Shown: positions 47,201 to 59,110 of the stretch, piece after piece
How positions within the stretch are numbered: position 1 is the first letter of the stretch
How the letters are laid out: every line of letters starts with the position of its first letter
NCBI RefSeq assembly: GCF_019649055.1
Contig: NW_026570339.1
Span: 310,001-374,000, forward strand
From: Paramacrobiotus metropolitanus
Taxonomy: Eukaryota > Tardigrada > Eutardigrada > Parachela > Macrobiotidae
Direction of reading: 5' to 3'
DNA length: 64,000 bases
The notes under the pieces: model-generated
Told to the model about the DNA's origin: nothing
Seen by the model: only the letters and a program-made list of their open reading frames with translations
Database searches by the model: none
Translations under genes and position numbers: made by a program

Positions 47201-48798
47201 GTAAGTCCCCCTTCTATCATCATTTTTCTCTTTTTTTATTGATACTTTGGGCCTCTTTGGCTTTTCAAATTGTAATTATTACTCTTGGCGATTTTCGGGT
47301 GGTTTTTCAACGTTTTTAAATATTGGCATAATGTTTGCAATTGCGGCGCAGTTTTACTTCCATGTTTTCTGGATTTTTTGAGGAAAGCAGCGCAGATATT
47401 TGCTAAAGTTAATTATTATTAATAATATTGAGCTAATATCGGGATTTTCAGCTGGCGATGTGTTCCAAATTCTGCCCAGTTTTGACTATTCTGTGATGAT
47501 TTCTGCGCATTCGTTTCCGCACTTTTTGGCGGTTCTTATCGGTTTAGTGACGTTTTGTAGTCCGGGCCGGTTAAAAGTTTTCTGTTTAATAAACTGAACT
47601 AAATAAAGCAAGAGTAATTAAGTCTGATTCGAAATGAAATGCGGATTTAAATTTAAAAATGGTTCGTGATCTAATTTTAAGAAAGAGCGGTTTTTTCAGT
47701 TTTCGATTTTCCGTAATTGACTTTTATTTGTATGCATTAATCCTGTCGTTCAGATTTCACCACCGACATAGTTTCGTAATTATTCCTTGAGAAAAGATAA
47801 GCGTTTTCCCTGTCGTTTTCCCGCTGGCAGCGCGCTTCAGTCGTAATTGTACAGTAACATTGAACAATCAGCGAGATAACTGATATCTGATAAGGATAAG
47901 CGTGTAGCAATTCAGCAAAATGCGCCGATGGATGCCGATAGATAGGCCAGCCACGCCGTTATTGGCTGTTTTGCCGCTTTCTCGCGGAACGGTAGCTCAT
48001 ATTTCCGGTGACTGTTTAAAGTTCAGTCCGGCTTTTTTAATTGTAAAAAGTTGACTTTTGTTGTCACGCTCATGGTGAGCAGCCAAGGAAAAAATAAATA
48101 AATAATTCCAGCTTTCTGGCTTTATGTGGACATCATTTCTTAAAAATCTGTGATTGCAATGTGAATTTTATTCCACTGAATCCTGATTAATTTTCGGGTT
48201 GGCTGGTTCTTGTGAAAGGCTGAATAGTCGGCGTGCAATGCGGTAAATCGGCTGCAAAAAAAGGCCGCAGAGAAAAAGTAGGGCACAGTGTTGACGATCG
48301 GCGCTTTAAGCAGCAGGCCGGCAAAGAAGCAGCGCAGCAGTGCGGCAGTGCATCTGCAGTTAGCCGAGCCGGTTTGGCGAGTGGCCTTGAGCGATAACTG
48401 CCGACTGCAGTGTACACTTGTCAAGGAAGAGTCAGCGCGAGCGACCAAGCGATCGTGAACGAGGCGATGATCGGCAGTCAGATGGGAAGGAAGGTTATTA
48501 GCCGCGCTAGCTGAACATTTACCGTAATTAAATAAACACATTGGTCTGTGCAGCATAAGTGCATGCTGAGCGCTGTATCGCATAATTTCGTCATTTTTAA
48601 TGGGGAATATTCTGTTATTGATAATGTGGCGTGTGTTTGGCAGAGTACTGGGTTGGCCGCTCTGTCGATTGGATTGAGTTTGGAACAGACTTGGAAACGT
48701 GTGCACCTGTTGCTACTTGCGAGCAGTCAGTCAGTCGATTGGATTAGACGAGAGATTACTGCGTGTTGAGCTCGATTAATTTTAATCCGTGCTGAACG

Positions 48799-51700
48799 AT
48801 GTACAACGGCGACAGCGCGATGCAGGCCAGCGGAAGCGGCAACGGCCAGCCGCCGCAGGCGCAGGAGAGCGGTCTCAACTACAGCGAGGCCTTCCCGGCG
48901 CTGCCCGACAAGGTGCCCGAGGGGCCCAAGAGCGTGGCGCCCTCGCCGTGGGGCGCGCGGAGCACCTCGCACAGCGCCCGCATGGCCATGACGCAGAGCA
49001 GTCAGACGTCGGAGGTGAGCGCTGATTGGGGATCTCTTTGCTTGTGTTGACGACTGACGCGGTCTGTTTATTCGCAGAGACTGACCATCCCGTACGAGGA
49101 GCGACGCTTCAAAGGAGGAGAGGAGGTGCGCTTCGGCAAGGACGGGGAGAGCGAGAAGAGCGTCTGCTACGCCATCAGTCAGGACACAGGTGAGACTGCT
49201 GTCGGGTGTTGGTGTTGTGGAAGAGGCTGACAGTGTGTGTGTTAATAGGCGCCCAGATCGTCCTGACGCAGAGCAAGGACCGCAGTCTGACGCTGCTCAT
49301 CAGCGGCAAGCGCGAGGACGTGAAGCGCGCCCGCAACGCCGCGCTGCAGCGCCTGCAGACGCAGGCCAGCGACTCGCTGGACATCCCCAAGGAGTACCAC
49401 CGCTTCATCCTGGGCGCCAAGGGCAAGACCAAGGAGGACCTCGAGGTCTCCACCGCCACCAAGATCACCGTGCCGCGCATGGACGACGCCAACAACTTCG
49501 TCAAGATCACCGGTCCCAAGGAGGTAAAACGGTTGAACTGTCTTAAATCAACTTGTTGGCACGATGCTTTGTTATAAACAGGGAATCGTCATCGCCCGCG
49601 AGAAGATCATGCAGATCTACGAGGAGCAGTCCAAGCGCGCCGCCGAGCGATTGAACATCCCGCGCATCTTCCACCCCTTCATCTGCGGCCCCAACAACGC
49701 CTACCTGGACCGGCTGCGCCAAAAGTCCGGCGTCAGCATCAACGTGCCGCCGCCCAGCGCCATGAAGGACGAGATCAGCATCAGCGGCGAGCGCGAACCC
49801 GTGGCCTTCGTCAAGAACGAACTGCTGCGGATGACCAGCGAACTGGTAAGACTGTCCGCGGTTGGCGTCATTTCTCGGGCTGGATTCTAACCGCTGCCTG
49901 TCTATATAGTCTAACACCACGAAGGAGATCACGGTGGAGGTGCCGCGCGCCCAACACCGCTACGTCCAGGGACCCCGCGGCAACCACCTGCACGAGATCC
50001 TGGAGAAGACCGGCGTCTGGGTGGAGCTGCCTTTCCAGGACACCGACAGCGACTCGGTGCATTTGCGCGGCAATCCCGCCAACTTCGGGGAGGCGCTGAA
50101 GATGGTCTTCAACAAGGTGAGCTTAAATTCGTGCTTGCTAAGGAATTGCGTTGAATGGGAGTGTCCGTGTACAGGCTAACAGCGTGGTGAAGGTGGAGCT
50201 GAAGGCGCCCAGCTGGATCCACAAGTACATGATCGGCAAGGGCGGCGAGAAGGTGCGCGAACTGGGCAACCGCTTCCCCGAGGTGCACGTCAACTTCGTC
50301 GTCGAGGAGGACAAGATCGTCATCGAGGGGCCGCCGCGCGACGTCGAGGAGGTGCGCAAGATCCTGGAGGCCGAGTCCAAGACCCTGGTCAGCACGCTGG
50401 CCGTCAGCGAGGTGAAGGTGGACGACAAGTACATGAAGCACATCATCGGCAAGAGCGGCAGCAACGGTAAGCAGCGTTTTTCTTGTTTTGCTTAACACGT
50501 TTGCTGAAGGGAGCGTTGTCGGCAGTGTCCCGCCTGAAGGACGAGCTGGGCGTGCAGATCCGCTCATCGGACGCCAACCGGCCCAACGTGCTGGTGATCG
50601 AGGGCCCCAAGAACTCGGTGGCGGAGGCGGTGAAGGCGCTGCAGGAGCGGCTGAGCAAGATGGAGAACGAGCGCTCCAAGGACATCATCATCGACCGCGC
50701 GCTGCACAAACTGATCATCGGGCAGAAGGGCGAGCGCATCCGCGAGATCCGCGACAAGTTCAAGGAGACCAACGTGGCCTTCCCCGAGTCCAAGGAGAAC
50801 AGCGACGTGGTGACGATCCGCGGGCCGAAGGAGGAGGTGGACAAGTGCTACAAGCACCTGGAGAAGCTGGTTAAAGACCTGGTAAGGGTCAGGGAAGACG
50901 GCGGCGTGGTTTGGTTGTAATGACGGTGTTGGGTTATCCAGGCGGCCAGCAACTTCCGGCTGGAGGTGCCCATCTTCAAGGACATGCACCGCACCATCAT
51001 CGGCAAGGGCGGCGCCACCATCCGCAAGATCCGCGACGAGACCGACACCAAGATCGACCTGCCGGCGGAGAACGCCGACTCGGACGTGATCACCATCACC
51101 GGCAAGAAGGAGAACGCCGAGAAGGCCAAGGAGATGATCCTCAAGATCCAGAACGAACTGGTGAGTGGGTGGCGTCTGATTGTCGAGGCGTGGGTGGTGA
51201 TGACTGTGATTGCGTGGGACAGGCCAACGCCGTGGAGGTGAAGGTGAGCATCCCCAGCAAGCTGCACCCCAACCTCATCGGCGCCAAGGGCCGCACCATC
51301 AGCGGCGTCATCCAGGAGTGCGGCAACGTGCAGATCACGCTGCCGCAGTCCGGCTCCGGCCTGGACGAGATCACGATCCGCGGCCCCAAGGCCGACGCCG
51401 AGAAGGCCAAACAGCTGCTGGAGAAGATCGCGCACGACCGCGAACTGTCCAGCTTCACGGCCGAGATCCCCGCCAAGCAGGAGTACCACAAGTACATTGT
51501 CGGCGCCAACCGCGGCAATATCAACCGCGTAAGAATTGACTGCAGTCAAAGTGTGAAGCTATTGATTTCTTGGTTGTTTAATGATTTTGGATTTATTTTG
51601 CCTGGTATTTTCGGCCTTGTTTTGCACGTTCTTCCGTCCTGATTTCTTTTCTTTCGTTCAGTTACGCGAGCGCTACAACGTGCGCATCGCCATCCCGAGT

Positions 51701-53785
51701 TCCGTCCAGGAGGAGAAGGATACCATTGTCGTTATTGGGCGTAAGGAAGATGTTGAGAAGGCCAAGGTGGACATTGAACGCACGCTGCAGGAATTGGTGA
51801 GAAAAGCCGGGCCATTTTTGCTGTTTACGTTTTTTTCTTGATTGTTTTGGTTCTGTTGATTAGTACATTAATTACTGGTTTCTGAATATTAGTTTTCCAG
51901 AATTGAATTTCCTTATTTTTAATAGAAGGGATTTGAATGAACGGTTGTAATTATTACTTTTAATGCTCCTAAATCTAAATTGCTGATGGAATGATTTGTT
52001 TGCAGCACAACACTGTGGACGACTCGGTGGATATCCCGGTGAAGTACCACAAGAACTTCACCGCGCGGCGCGCCGAAGAGATCCGGCACATCCAGGAGGA
52101 GACGGGCAACGTGAGCATCACGTTCCCGCGCATGGGCGAGGAGAACGAGAAGGTGCTGCTGCGCGGGCCCCAGGAGGCGGTGGACGCGGCCAAGCGGATG
52201 CTGCTGCAGCGCGTCGCCGACTGGGTGAGTTGCTTCCGTTGTTAATGTCTGTTGCGCATTGACTGATACCTACTGGTCGTCCACAGGAGTCCTACATCAC
52301 CATCGAGGTGGACATTCCCCCGCAGTACTACGGCAACATCATGGGCCCCAAGGGCGCGCGCGTCATGGACGTGTCCGACGAGTTCGACGTGCACATCAAG
52401 TTCCCCGAGCGCAAGGACAACCGCGCCAACAACAATAACAACGCCGCCCACGTCAACGGCGAGCAGCCGGCGCCTGCCGAGGGCACCAACGGGGAAGCGC
52501 CCAAGGAGGTCATCACCGTCACGGGCCGTCCGGAGGACTGCGAGGCCGCCAAACAGGCGCTCCTGGTAAGCAGTCTTTGCTTATTTCAACGCGGGATGGT
52601 GTTGAAGGATGCGAATAACATTGTGTCTGGTTGGACAGGATCTGGTGCCGGTGGTGGAGGAGATGCCCGTCCCCTTCGAGTACCACAGCAGCATCATCGG
52701 GAAGGCGGGCGCCAGCATCCGCAAGCTGATGGACGAGTTCAAGGTCAACATCAACATCCCCAACTCGGCCGAGCAGAGCGACGTCATCAAGATCCGCGGA
52801 CTGCGCCGTAACGTGGATGAAGCCAAGGAAGGGCTGGCGGCGCGCGTCAAGGAGCTGGACAAGCTCAAGGAGGAGCGGGTGTGAAGCGGTGCTTGTTGTA
52901 ATGTCGATGCAGAGGATTAATTCTAGTTGGTTGTGTTGCAGGCGCTGCGCAACTTCCGCGTGGAGATGCGCGTGGAGCCCAAGTACCACTTCCAGCTGAT
53001 CGGCCAGCGCGGCGTGGAGGTGAACAAGCTGCGCAACGAGTTCCAGGTGGAGCTGCAGTTCCCGCGCAGTGACGCGGCCGCCGAGGACGCCGACAAGATC
53101 GTCATCGTCGGCCTGGAGTCGCAGGCGCAGGCGGCGCGCGACAAGATCCAGGCCATCATCGAGGCCGAGGTGAGGGAGGCGTTGTTGATTGCTGGCGCAG
53201 AGGTAGACTGTAATGGCGTTGGTTGTGGTCGTGTAGAAGAGCAAGTCGCGCGTGGAGGTGCCGCTGGACAGCCGCATCCACGCCCGCATCATCGGCGGCA
53301 AGGGCGCCGCGCTGAAGCGCCTGGAGGACCGCTTCAAGGTCAAGATCAACTTCCCGCGCCGCGACGACGAGGACGCCAACGTGGTGACGGTGGTGGGCGA
53401 CGAGGAGAACGTGTACGACTGCGAGGCGGAGCTGAAGCGCCTGGAGGACATCTACGTGAGTCCCCTGGCTTGTTTTCGTTGAGAACGTGGCTAATTCGTG
53501 TTTATGTCGTTACAGCTGGACGATGTGGTGGAGAACGAGACCCTGCGCGCCTACCACTCCCCGGCCACGGCCGCCGGCCGCCAGGACGCCCGCCAGAACC
53601 ACAACGGCGCGGCGACGGCCGCCGGACAGTCCGGCTCCGGGTTCGTGGTGAAGGGCGCGCCCTGGGAGCAGAACCTGGAGGAGTTCCCCACGCTGAACCG
53701 CCAGAGCAGCGACGCGGGCAGCGGCAACTCCGTCCCGGCCGCCTCCGCCGCCGTCAGCAACTCGCGCTGGGGCGCCCCGCGCTGA
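48799..53785 (+). CDS. HDLBP: Vigilin, multi-KH-domain RNA-binding protein
   Basis: Sixteen coding exons: 48799-49014, 49078-49189, 49249-49523, 49582-49845, 49910-50116, 50175-50466, 50526-50881, 50942-51160, 51223-51528, 51662-51796, 52006-52224, 52287-52565, 52639-52878, 52942-53169, 53237-53455 and 53516-53785. The total is 3837 nt, 1278 aa, close to human vigilin (about 1270). The N-terminus has YSEAFPALPDKVPEG and the C-terminus NLEEFPTL, both family landmarks. KH loops read in order: LGAKGK, CGPNNA, QGPRGN, IGKGGE, IGKSGS, IGQKGE, IGKGGA, IGAKGR, VGANRG, TARRAE, MGPKGA, IGKAGA, IGQRGV, IGGKGA. A degenerate KH precedes them. Vigilin binds many mRNAs and tRNA at the ER and on polysomes. 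Several GXXG loops are altered, so those domains are probably structural. One insert (KDNRANNNNN to about residue 945) is asparagine/alanine-rich. Confidence 0.96.
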
Positions 53786-54257
53786 GCCTGAGGCTGAGCG
53801 GACCGGCCCGGCCCGCCTTCGTCCCGCTTGCCGTCCTCATGATCCGCCTCAGGCGTGCGACGAGGGATCCCTTCCCTCGACGAACCTTACAAGCCCCTTT
53901 CTAACCTCGCTCACCGTCAGAAACAGAATCAGCCGCGTCGCGTGTTAATCGTAGTTGTGCCTTGACGGCGCTGAACAGACTAAACAGAACAGATCAGATA
54001 GATGTTGTACGTGTTGCTTTGTTGTTGTGTTGCCATTGCAGTTGTCGTACAGATACTGGTATAGCAGCGCCGATTGACTAATCGTCAGTTGGATTGTGTT
54101 GTCTTAGGTGATGATTGTAGACTGTGTCGGAACGATAGATTGTTTGATTACAGTACAGTACTTTGATAGATAGACGCTGCAGATGCTGTTGTGGTCCATA
54201 ATTGTGTTTGTTTCGCTCTGCTTTTCACTAATGCGCCTCAAGTGCCTTTATTGCCAT

Positions 54258-54289
54258 AATAAATAACGATTAATTACTGTACCAATAAA
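54258..54289 (+). promoter_or_regulatory. Vigilin poly(A) signals
   Basis: AATAAA at 54258-54263 and again at 54284-54289, about 470-500 nt after the stop, with no other gene between. They define a 3' UTR of roughly 0.5 kb. Confidence 0.7.
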
Positions 54290-54862
54290 GTTATAAACCT
54301 GCTATGTTGAATGATGTACGGATGTGCTGTATATGTGTGATTGATTCTGTTTCCGGCAAAAATATGCATCTGCATCTCCACAGATATGATACCGCGAAGA
54401 ATTTTAGTTTCCATTCCTATTTAAGAAAATTATGTATGGAAGAAAAAAAATAAACAGTTAAAATGATAAAAAAATGACTATATTAATAAGAAAACACGTC
54501 TTATTTGTTTCAGGTTTTCTTACACTTCTACTCTTTTCCTTTTACATATAATTAATTTTATCAACTAGCATCTTTAAGACTGTACTTACTGGACAGGAGA
54601 CATGTTCGAACTGCCGACCTTCGTCATTTTAAAGGGTGTTACTGTGCAAGCCGGCGCCGCTGCACTTTGAAATATGTATCCAGATGACCTTAATGTTGCT
54701 TGGCCCACGCCGGCGGCTGCCTACGACGCGTACATCAACGGTCGCTTAGTCTTTTGTGGTGTGGCTGATCAGTAATTAGGCTGGAGCCGAGTGCTTCAGT
54801 CGCCGGTGCAGCCAAGCCCGACGTTTTAATTCGGTGTGGCCCGCGTCGACTGGGCGGCACAG

Positions 54863-56597
54863 GCGCCCCTCCTCGGGCGGCTGCAGCACTTCGCCGAGTT
54901 CTGCAGCGGCGTGTTCACGGCCACGGTGGCCGAGATGAAGCGCAGGTATCCGGCCAAGACGCAGCAGCCGGCCTTCGTCAGTGCCGTGGCCATGAAGAGC
55001 TTCTTCCGCATCTTCGCGCTGGAGGACACGCAGGACACCTTCCTCGAGCTGCTGGACGAGGCCGGGGCGCTGCTGGAGGTCATGGGCATGACGAATCTCG
55101 TTTCCGGTCAGTCGCGCTCTCGTCGTTACAAAATATCCACTGCTTCCGGTTGCGTAGCAACGCTTTGATTTTACAGATCTCCTAAGCGGGCATCTCTACG
55201 AACAAATGCTCGCTCCCGGCAAACTGACGGCCGCCGGAAACGGCGGTTCCGTGGGCTTGGGTGGACTGGCCGACCTGTTCTTGTCGGCGCCAGCGCTGCG
55301 GTCAGCCACCTCCACCACGACGGCAGTCAGTGCGGCCGGCGAACAGGAAGCCGAAGAGGAGGAAATGGATAACTCGGCGGCCTTCGTCTCTAACGAACAG
55401 GTAGAGAATAATAAAAATATAACTAAGTAAAACAACTGACCTGACGCGTGTTTCCGGTGGCAGTTCGAGGGCATCATGGAGCTGTACGACAGCATGTTCC
55501 GCGACGACGAGACCCGCAACGCCACCGCGGCCAAGCTGGAGCTGGCCGGGCGCGTCTTCCTGCAGGGCTGGTACGAGTCGATGCGGCGCTTCGGACGCGA
55601 ACGCGGCAAACTGGCGCCGAAGCCCTTCACGCCGGCCGACTTCGCCAACTACATGGAGGCCATCGAGGTGCCCTTCTCCAACATCATCGACTTCGCCTAC
55701 CCGCTCAACAACGAGCGCGCCTGCGACGGGCCACCGGAAGTGACGCTGGTGGCCGTGTTGTCCCGTTCGCGCAACGCGGCGCTGCGGCGGGCCATCCGCC
55801 AGACGTGGGCGGTGCCGACCGCGCTGGGCGGCGGTCTGAAGGTGGTCTTCCTGATGAGTGACCGCGAGACGGAGCGGCCGGCGCTGCGACAGGAGAGCGA
55901 AGAGTTCCGCGACATCGTGACGGTGGATGTCCCAGAGACGTACGACTACCTCCCGCGGCGGGTGCTGGCGCTGCTGGACTGGGCCAGCCGTTACTGCGCG
56001 GCGGCGGCGTATGTCTTTAAAACGACCGAGCAGGTCTATCTCAACGCCACCCTCCTGCGGGAGCAGGTATTCCTGATGCTTTTATATTATATAGTGCCCA
56101 ATTTGACACCGCTGCCTTTGCAGGTGGATTTCGCCAAAAAAGCCGGTGCGGCGGAATCGGCGGACGCGCCGGTGCAGATCGTGGGCAACCTGGTGAAGAA
56201 CGCCTCGGTGGAGCGGAATCCGCTGTTCCTGCAGCACCTCTTCTACGACGAGTACCCCTTCGACAGCCTCCCGACCCACCTGCGCGGCTTCGGCTACCTG
56301 CTGAGCCGGGACTTCGCCAAGCAAGCCGTCGCCGTGGCCAAGGACTTCCCGCTGATGCGCACCGACGACCTCCTCGTCAGCGCCATCCTCGCCAACAAGC
56401 TAAAGGTCGCGCCGCACGCCTTCCAGAAGGGACAGCGCGTCTACGCCCTCGGCCGCGGTCAGCTGACCCAGCCGGATACCCGAAAGGTCAAGGAAGAAGT
56501 GTGCCGGGAGAAGCGCGATACGCTGGTGTTCGGCGGGAAACTGGACGCGCCGGAAATGCTGCTGTTGCATGAGTATCTGCTGTCCTGTCCGGCCTAG
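54863..56597 (+). CDS. GT31-like (beta-1,3-galactosyltransferase-type) protein lacking DxD, with N-terminal helical region
   Basis: Clear exons are about 54863-55106, 55177-55400, 55464-56066 and 56124-56597, with consistent phases. The 5' end is unresolved: an acceptor (GGCACAG) lies at 54862 and a possible first exon ending ACATCAACG lies at 54741. The first 210 residues are helical and charged, with an acidic run (EQEAEEEEMD) and no recognised domain. The GT31 part then follows: VTLVAVLSRSRNAALRRAIR QTWA, VVFLMSD, DIVTVDVPETYDYLPRRVLA, YVFKTTEQVYLN, then YPFDSLPTHLRGFGYLLSRD and MRTDDLLVSAIL. In active members the KTTEQVYLN position normally reads K.DDDVF.N, so the metal-binding DxD is missing. 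No signal anchor is seen, perhaps because the first exon is unknown. It may be a non-catalytic relative. Confidence 0.75.
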
Positions 56598-56916
56598 TTA
56601 TAACGCATGTATATACGGCGTTTATACCGGTTGTTCACGCTGTGCCCTATTGTTTCCAGGAGATTAATATTAATTTCCTAATCATTCGTTATTCATGACA
56701 AATTTACTGTTCAGCAATAATTCGGATAAAAGTAGTCGAAACATCAGAACGAACATTGTACAATATTGAGCATATAAGCAGTGGACCAGTGGTATTCAAC
56801 AACATTAACAAAATCAAACGGAAAGCACCGACTGGCACCGGCAGTGCCGGTTTTTTAACTCAACTTCCGGCAGTATCACAGTCACAGTATTAGGCCGTAG
56901 GAAACTGGCCCTCCCT

Positions 56917-58171
56917 TCAACGGCGGTTGCGTGGCTTGAGTTTATCGGTGAGCGGGTCCATTTCGTCGTTGAAGGCCTCCCAGTAGGGCGGCAGCGTGCG
57001 GTTCTCGTGGATGTACAGCAGCAACTCCTTGTGCGTGGTCAGCCGTTGGCCCGGCGTGTAAAGGTCATCGGGGGAGTGGACCGGCACGCCGCCGTGGCGC
57101 TCGTAGGAGTGGATGGCCAGCGAGTTGGTCCAGTTGATTTTCTGGTGCTGGTGGAAATAGACGGCGAGGTTGTAGGGGTGCGGGTTGTTGCAGACGTGGT
57201 TGGCCACGTAGGTCTCCTCGCGGTACAGCACCGAGAGGTACTTGCTGACGAAGGCCTGGTTGAAGTTCCAGTCCTTCACGTAGATGTCCTGGTAGCTGCG
57301 GCGCCAGGCGTACAACAGAGCGGCGTCCGGCCACCCCGCGATGAAGCCGATGTTGTAGCCGTCCTCGTCGCCGTAGCACGTGATGGCGCGCCAGCGCCGC
57401 AGGATGTCGCGGATGCGGCCGCCGCGCACGAAGAACACGTCGAAGTCCACGGCCACGCCGCCGTACTCCAGCAACACGTCCAGCTTGACCATGTCCGCGG
57501 CGTGCTCCTTCCAGCCCAACTCCTTCGGCTTCCCCATGCGCTGACCGGCCGCCGTCGGCGCCGAGCGCGGCCGGTGCTGGATGTGACCTTTCTTTGTCAA
57601 CATGTCCCAGTACATACCTAATAATTAAACGCGTCAGTTACATTTACTGAAATTAAATAAGATGATGAATCCAAAGGAAATTAAGTAAATAAACTGAGAA
57701 TGTAATAAAATAAAAGTAAATTAAGTCAAATAAAAATAAAATAATTATATAATAAGAAGTGTCTGTAAAGTATCGAAGGATTTGGCTAGACTGACCTATT
57801 GGCTCAAAGTCGCCGTGGACGAAAATCCCGTCCGGCTGCAAGCGCTGCACCGCCGACATAACACTGAGATAATCCAGGAAGCGGAACGTCAGGTTGCCGT
57901 CGTCCGGCCGGAAACGCACGTAATGCACGTACAACGGTCGCAAGTCTGGCCCGTCGGCTCGTGCCACGCGGCCGGAGTGTGCCGGCGCATGGGCAGCCAC
58001 CCGGGCGGCCGCTTCGTGGAGATCCGCGGCGTAGACGGTGGTCGGCGCGGCGTTGTAGCGGTAGAGCAGCAGCACGAAGGTCAGCGACAGCACGCTGACC
58101 AGCGCTATGATGGCCCGCCCACCGGGCCGCGCCCACAGCCAGGACGACACGCCCGACACCCAGCGCCACAT
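56917..58171 (-). CDS. GT32-type glycosyltransferase, type II membrane protein
   Basis: Two exons, 58171-57796 and 57617-56917 (phase 1 junction), give 358 aa. Residues 1-18 are cytosolic and residues about 19-38 form a signal anchor (AIIALVSVLSLTFVLLLY). A short stem and the catalytic domain follow. The motif KLDVLLEYGGVAVDFDVFFV is the Gly_transf_sug (alpha-1,4-GlcNAc or galactosyltransferase-like) DxD region, with DFD intact. Further conserved points are GYNIGFIAGWPDAALL, DWNFNQAF, a lone cysteine in NHVCNN, and an NWTNSL sequon. Expected in the Golgi, adding a sugar to glycans or glycolipids; donor and acceptor cannot be told. It lies tail to tail, 320 bp from the GT31-like gene. Confidence 0.85.
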
Positions 58172-59110
58172 CCTGCTTCCGGTCGCTCGCTAAAGCTGCT
58201 GTTCGGCTCACATTCTTTGCGCTTAATACTGCACTGTGACGTGTCACATATATAAGAATCAGTTGTACATTTCAGTAAGGTTAAAAATGAACAATCTGAA
58301 TATCCGGGAACGACTGCAGCTGTCATTAAAGACAAGGAAGAACAGGAAATTCAGGGTGAAATTGATGGGCAAGTAGCAGTGGACTGTGTCGTAATTGATT
58401 GGAGCGGGTTGTTGGAGTGGCGTTTGAGGCCGTTAAGACTGAGCGAGCTGTTTGAGTGAATATTTCATAATTTCGGTGTGAGTGCCGCAGCGCCGAACAC
58501 TCCGGCTTATCTTATCACAGCTGCGATAACTCCCTCCTTTAGCTTACAATGGCCGACATTGTTGACTCAATAACAGCCATTTTCACGCTGTGCCGCCTGC
58601 TGCACAACTGCAATCATCGCGACGGAGCGCATACGCAGTACTCACAGCGAGCATGCTGGACTGGAACGACGGATTTATTTATTCGCAGCTTAATTCAACA
58701 ATTACCAATGCCAATCCAACATTAAACAGAACGCACACAGAACAGACACCCATTATACTGTTATAACCTAATCAACTAACCCTGTTTTCCAGGTAGAAGG
58801 AAGCTACGGCTACTGAATAAAACAAAACACTTGCAAAAATATGCTCGTATTAAAATGAATGCGATAGGACACGCAAGCAGAAAAGAGGCGAGTAGTACAA
58901 ATGCGATGAAGACGTGAAAAGAGACGAGTGATGTGGAGAGTGAGAAGACAAGAATTAGTCAACGCGACCGCCAATTAGCCAACCAAGTTGAACCACAGCT
59001 GGCCCCGCAATGCAGACAAACAGACAGAAACAGACAGACAAACGGGACAGACAACACCAGCCCCCTGGACAGGGACAGCCACCCGCGGGGCAGGACGGGG
59101 CGAGGCTCGC
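58172..59110. other. Spacer and SERBP1 3' UTR
   Basis: No gene. On the minus strand an AATAAATAAAT run at 58672-58682 could end the SERBP1 transcript. The stretch at 58172-58300 would be the 5' flank of the glycosyltransferase gene. Confidence 0.5.

Noticed and set aside
49543-53451. Long antisense open frames across vigilin (up to 310 codons)
   Set aside because: They follow the GC-rich third-position bias of the real exons, cross introns, and have no recognisable composition or domains.
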